DNA of 64,000 nt, from positions 56,799,027 through 56,863,026 of the forward strand of contig CM047429.1 of assembly GCA_026168455.1 (NCBI GenBank). The letters are read 5' to 3'. The translations under genes and the position numbers were made by a program. Below are positions 59,925 to 64,000 of this stretch, piece by piece. Position 1 is the first letter of the stretch, and every line of letters starts with the position of its first letter. The DNA is from Theocolax elegans (Eukaryota > Arthropoda > Insecta > Hymenoptera > Cerocephalidae). The notes under the pieces were generated by a model, which worked only from the letters and a program-made list of their open reading frames with translations, was not told where the DNA came from and did not search any database.

Positions 59925-60123
59925 TGTAACTCTTTTAGATTTGTTTAATTATTACTATTAATATTGCTATATCCTATGATTAAATGCAAATACGTAATTC
60001 TACTTCTAAATTACAGTAGAAAATTTTGTACGTGTAAAATAAAATTTATCTAAGCATGTGTACTCAATTTTTACAAAATTTTTATTTTACAATATATATT
60101 TATATGTAATTTGATTTTTATCA

Positions 60124-60141
60124 GTCCCTGTCCGAGCGCCA
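60124..60141 (-). other. Primer-binding-site candidate of the Ty3 element
   Basis: On the minus strand TGGCGCTCGGACAGGGAC starts three bases after the 5' LTR. It opens with TGG, as a match to a tRNA CCA end must. Read as a tRNA 3' end it gives a plausible five-base T stem and seven-base acceptor strand, but I could not assign the tRNA. Confidence 0.7.
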
Positions 60142-60144
60142 TTT

Positions 60145-61401
60145 TGTGACGTGCCAACCTTTCTTTGGGTTTTACCGTTACTATAGATTTTGCTGCTTGT
60201 TATTAGATTAGATGTAAGTTAGGTGCGAAACCATCTTTGCATCTAAATCTTGTTGCAGACTTATTAATCCGGGTTTTATGTGTAAATTGAGACACATTAT
60301 ATTAGCACACATTGGCTATTATAACTGGAGTGTGTATTTGAGTATATTAATTATATATATTTTGTATGTATTATACACATTTCTATCACCGCGCATTGGG
60401 CCATAGAAATGGTAGTGTGTGATTTAATAATATTTAAATGAATAACTATAAATTTTATATATATATATTTACAATATTTATTTATTTAATTTCATTACAA
60501 ATCCTTATAATAAAAGGACTTGTACTAATAAAACTATGAAATCTAATGTAAATGCTACGAAGGCTTATCAATCAATGAATATTGTATATAAATTTCCGTC
60601 CTTTATATACTATCTTTACCTCATTAGTACAAATCCTTTTTAAACATTTTTCGTCATATTTTACATTAATTTCGTATTTTGATTTTTTATTTTAAATCAT
60701 ATTTTCTTTCTTGTTTCTATATACATGTAATATTATCTAAAATTCTAATTATTTACAAGAAATAATTGCATATTTATTTTCATATCCTATGCATTTTTGT
60801 AATTACTTTTATTTTATAATTTTTTTTATTAATTCTATAACCTCAATTATTTCTACATTTAAAATAATCTTAAATTCATTTTTTAAACTTACAATCGTTT
60901 TTTATTCTACTTATAAATTTCACTTTGTCTTTTACACAATTACAAAATTAAATATATTATAATTTTTATTATTTTTAAATGTACAAATATCTTCGCATAC
61001 TGATTTTGCATAAACATATAATTTTTGTAATTAATTTCTGTTTTGCCGTAAAATTAAAAATTAAATTCTTTTTTATACATTTTAAATTGAATATTTGTAT
61101 TTATTTTATTGTATAATAATATTCTATTTACAATTAATTATTCATTTAATTATAAAATATTTATTTTTAATATAACTGCAATTGCATTTTTATATTTCTA
61201 AATTTGCGCTTTAAATCGTGACACGCTATAATTCTAAGAATTTACATGTTAGTCAATTTCAGCTGACAATATTCTTGTGGATATTTACATTATATATAGT
61301 TCATTGATCTTTCTAAGAAATCTATTTTGATGACCTATATCCTCTTATATAAATTACGTATTTATGAAATAATATAATTATATGTAGTTGTATACGTCAC
61401 A
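60145..61401 (-). repeat. 5' LTR of the Ty3 element (1257 bp)
   Basis: Pairs with 52180-53438. By eye: one C/T substitution near 60434 and six single-base indels in short A/T runs. It should contain the element's promoter. Confidence 0.93.
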
Positions 61402-61405
61402 AGGT
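61402..61405. repeat. Right 4-bp target duplication of the Ty3 element
   Basis: AGGT, matching 52176-52179. Confidence 0.7.
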
Positions 61406-64000
61406 TGCAGCCGATAGTAGATATAATCATTATTCATATGCGTACAATTTTATAAATACTGTGGATTGTTTCGCAATTATACCTATTTTATTGAAAAATT
61501 GAAGATTATTGGGGAGAATTAATGACTTCATTTTTCATCCTAGAAATGTTTTCAACAATAACGAACTATAATTAAATTATAACTCTGATTACTTTAACTT
61601 AATAACTTTTGATAATATTGTAAGTGACCTGATAAGATTACTGTTTAATATGATAGTAGAAATAACTTATTCATATATATATTTAAAATTTACATAGAAT
61701 CATGAAACTTAATACTTGCATTTTTATACTAATATTAAAATACGATAATAAAAGTAAAAGTTTTACATTATAAATATTATTTTCAACACATTGACAAAAG
61801 CTTCGTTTACTACAATACGACTTTCACTAAATGCATACGATCAACCTAAATAGAAATAAATTTTTTAATTTGAATACTAAGAGAACAAATACTGGCGAAA
61901 AATATGGATCTAAGATGCAGCCAACGAGCAAGAATAAAGCGAACGAAAAGAATGGCGGGAAAGACAAGCGGAATGAGGTTCGAAAGATATAATGCTTTCA
62001 GCGGCGCGAGTACGATAACATATCAAATATCGCGTACCCGCCGCCTCGGGAAATCGTAGTACCTATATACATCCCACTGTCTATATCCACATGAAAATGC
62101 ACTTTAATTCACCAGATGTGTAGCGTTAAAAATACGCCCACGAATTATCCTCTCCTAGATGGAAATATATCGTGGATTTTCTTTGCAGTACCTATTACGA
62201 TCTTTTTACAGATAGTTCAGGGCTTTTAAACATTTTTTTTCATTCTAAAGGTTCAATTGGCGACTTTTACGTTCTTTGTAAAATTATCCGTATGTATATG
62301 TACGTTTTAATAATATCTTATCTACATGTACGAATGTCATAAGAAAAAAAATAAGTTTCGGTTTATCTAGCCTTTCAGTTCGGATGTGAACGAAGACATC
62401 TTTTATTATGTTATTGGATTATTTTTATATATTTACATGTATTGCAAATAAGATGTTCGTGATGTAAATTTTACTTTCCTTATAAAATATATTGCTCAGT
62501 TTGTGAGTTATTTCGAAGCTAATTATTTTATATAACAGATTGCTGAAACACTAAAATTATTTTTTTATAAAATTGTATTTTATTTTAACCTTTACTTCGA
62601 TAAAGATAAACCTTTGAATGGTATTATTTTAATAATAATATTGTAATAGGACATCGTGTAAATTTTTCTTTTACAGAAATACTATATAGATGTAATCGTT
62701 TTACATTTGAATGATACTTGAATAAATTATGTCTCTGCATTTCTGCATTAATTTTTCTTATTCTGTTACATTTTATTATTTTCATAGCCTCTAGTAATGG
62801 TTTTGTCATCATCCATCACCGCTTACTTGGACTATACACAATGCACAACTAAGAAAAGAAATTACATAATAATTTTAAATTATTCTTTAAAAAACATTAC
62901 AAAAGAAACTGTAAGTTGTTGTTAATTCTTGCTAAAATTTAACTATTTCAAAGTACTAGTTAATTTACAAAATGTTTTTGCAAAATGCTAAATACCTACC
63001 AAAACACGAAAACCCATTATATTTTTATCCACTCTGATTGTAGGTGTATAATTCTAAAATAATATACTTACTATTATTATAACAATTTATTCTACTATAC
63101 AACTATTCAATTTGAATATTCCACGAAACTCTAAAATTTATAGTTTGTAAAAAATGTTTTACAACATCAGGATAACCAACCTGAAAAACAGTGAAAATGT
63201 GTCTATACGAATACACGTGGTATACATATGTGATCAATGTATTTCGCGTGATAACTCACGAACGTTACCATATATTTTTATGAAATTGGGCAGATATATC
63301 GAGACAATTTTGTTCATCGATTGTGTACATTTGGGGGCAATCGAATCATGTTAAAGGCAAATTGAAGCAATTTGTTTTTTTTTTTCGCGTGAAATTTTGA
63401 AAAAGCGGAAAGGGTATGCTCGTTTACTCATAAATTTTAGTTGAATTTCTGGACACCAATATTTGCTTCTGGTTTTGTACTACATAGAACAAATTAACAA
63501 ATTATTTGCTTAATACAACAAATAACGCATACTTTTTCTTCTTTCAACAACGCCTTCGTAGCTTTAACTAATTTATATTCATATAATTACATTTTCTTAT
63601 CTCGAAAACAATTAAAATTATTTAATTAATGGGTACTATAAATATAAAACCGATAACAATTGGTACATTAAAAAAAAGGTAAAGAGATTAATTGCTTAAT
63701 TTATGCTCGTGAAACCTAATACAGTCTTCAAAAAGACTAGTTGCATAAGAGCAATTACCAGTCGAACAAAATAAATAAGATGATAAAAATCATTATGTAG
63801 TTTCCCATGCATAACGGGAGTTCAAACCCATCGTGTATATATACGTATATAGGTATACCTATATATAACCAGACAGAAGTTTGCGAGTGATCAATTTGAG
63901 AAGTTATTGGTGGCGCTTATGCCATATATACGACAGCTCTTATCGGACTTCTGATCGGCTATTTTTTTTCTCCTCGGTGGCATTTTTGCCGACGTTGTTT
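61406..64000. other. Gene-free DNA to the end of the window
   Basis: AT-rich with a less AT-rich patch at about 61.9-62.1 kb and a TATA-rich patch at 63834-63868. Short open frames lack any domain. No gene or repeat family was recognised. Confidence 0.5.

Larger units (their letters stand above)
52180..61401 (-). mobile_element. Ty3/gypsy LTR retrotransposon, full length
   Basis: A 9.2-kb element on the minus strand, bounded by 1.26-kb LTRs that begin TGTGACG and end CGTCACA. In transcript order: 5' LTR (61401-60145), primer-binding-site candidate, small coiled-coil ORF, gag, -1 frameshift site, pol (protease, RT, RNase H, integrase), a third ORF, polypurine tract, 3' LTR (53438-52180). The order RT-RNase H-integrase with a GPY-type C-terminus places it in Ty3/gypsy (Metaviridae-like), not copia or BEL. 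By eye the LTRs differ by one substitution and six single-base indels, so the insertion is very recent. I see no envelope-like frame with a signal peptide and membrane anchor. Confidence 0.95.

Overview
The window is AT-rich eukaryotic DNA from an insect. The one recognisable host gene is a two-exon fragment of an insect cuticular protein (chitin-binding RR domain). Long AT-rich introns and spacers, dense microsatellites, many CpG dinucleotides, a Penelope retroelement and a Ty3/gypsy element together suggest a hymenopteran (ant, bee or wasp). That lineage is an inference from style; no marker gene settles it. I found no tRNA, rRNA, CRISPR array or bacterial-type feature.

Layout. 1-7.4 kb: gene-free upstream DNA. 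7396-7782 and 18688-18972 (+): two in-phase exons of a pro-resilin-like RR-2 cuticular protein, split by a 10.9-kb intron that carries a 356-bp inverted-repeat element. Its first exon, with the start codon, is not identified. 19-32 kb: gene-poor spacer with microsatellites, a repeat at 27 kb related to the one at 17.7 kb, and small inverted-repeat elements. 32.3-34.5 kb: a composite repeat block with diverged outer inverted arms, a ~174-bp tandem repeat and a ~180-bp-arm foldback. 36.4-39.5 kb (+): an almost complete Penelope-like element (RT plus GIY-YIG) with a 13-bp target duplication, 103-bp direct terminal repeats and a short inverted 5' tail. 40.0-41.05 kb: a second foldback of the same family as the 32-34 kb block. 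40995-49103: a tandem duplication of a ~4.07-kb unit, about 99.7% identical by eye, each copy holding a piggyBac-type MITE and a cluster of three hairpins. 52180-61401 (-): a full-length young Ty3/gypsy element with 1.26-kb LTRs, a gag without zinc knuckle, a classic -1 slippery heptamer at the gag stop, a complete PR-RT-RNaseH-IN pol, an unexplained 118-residue third ORF after pol, and a small coiled-coil ORF before gag. 61.4-64 kb: gene-free.

So about a third of the window is mobile or duplicated DNA. The most interesting items are the frameshift-expressed Ty3 element with its compositionally odd third ORF, the ribozyme-like core and terminal organisation of the Penelope element, the recent tandem duplication with its polarising deletion, and the GC-rich triple-hairpin cluster. 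Several one-base breaks (Penelope ORF, gag, LTR differences) fall in or next to short A/T runs, so residual sequencing indels should be excluded before calling these elements dead. All comparisons were made by eye.
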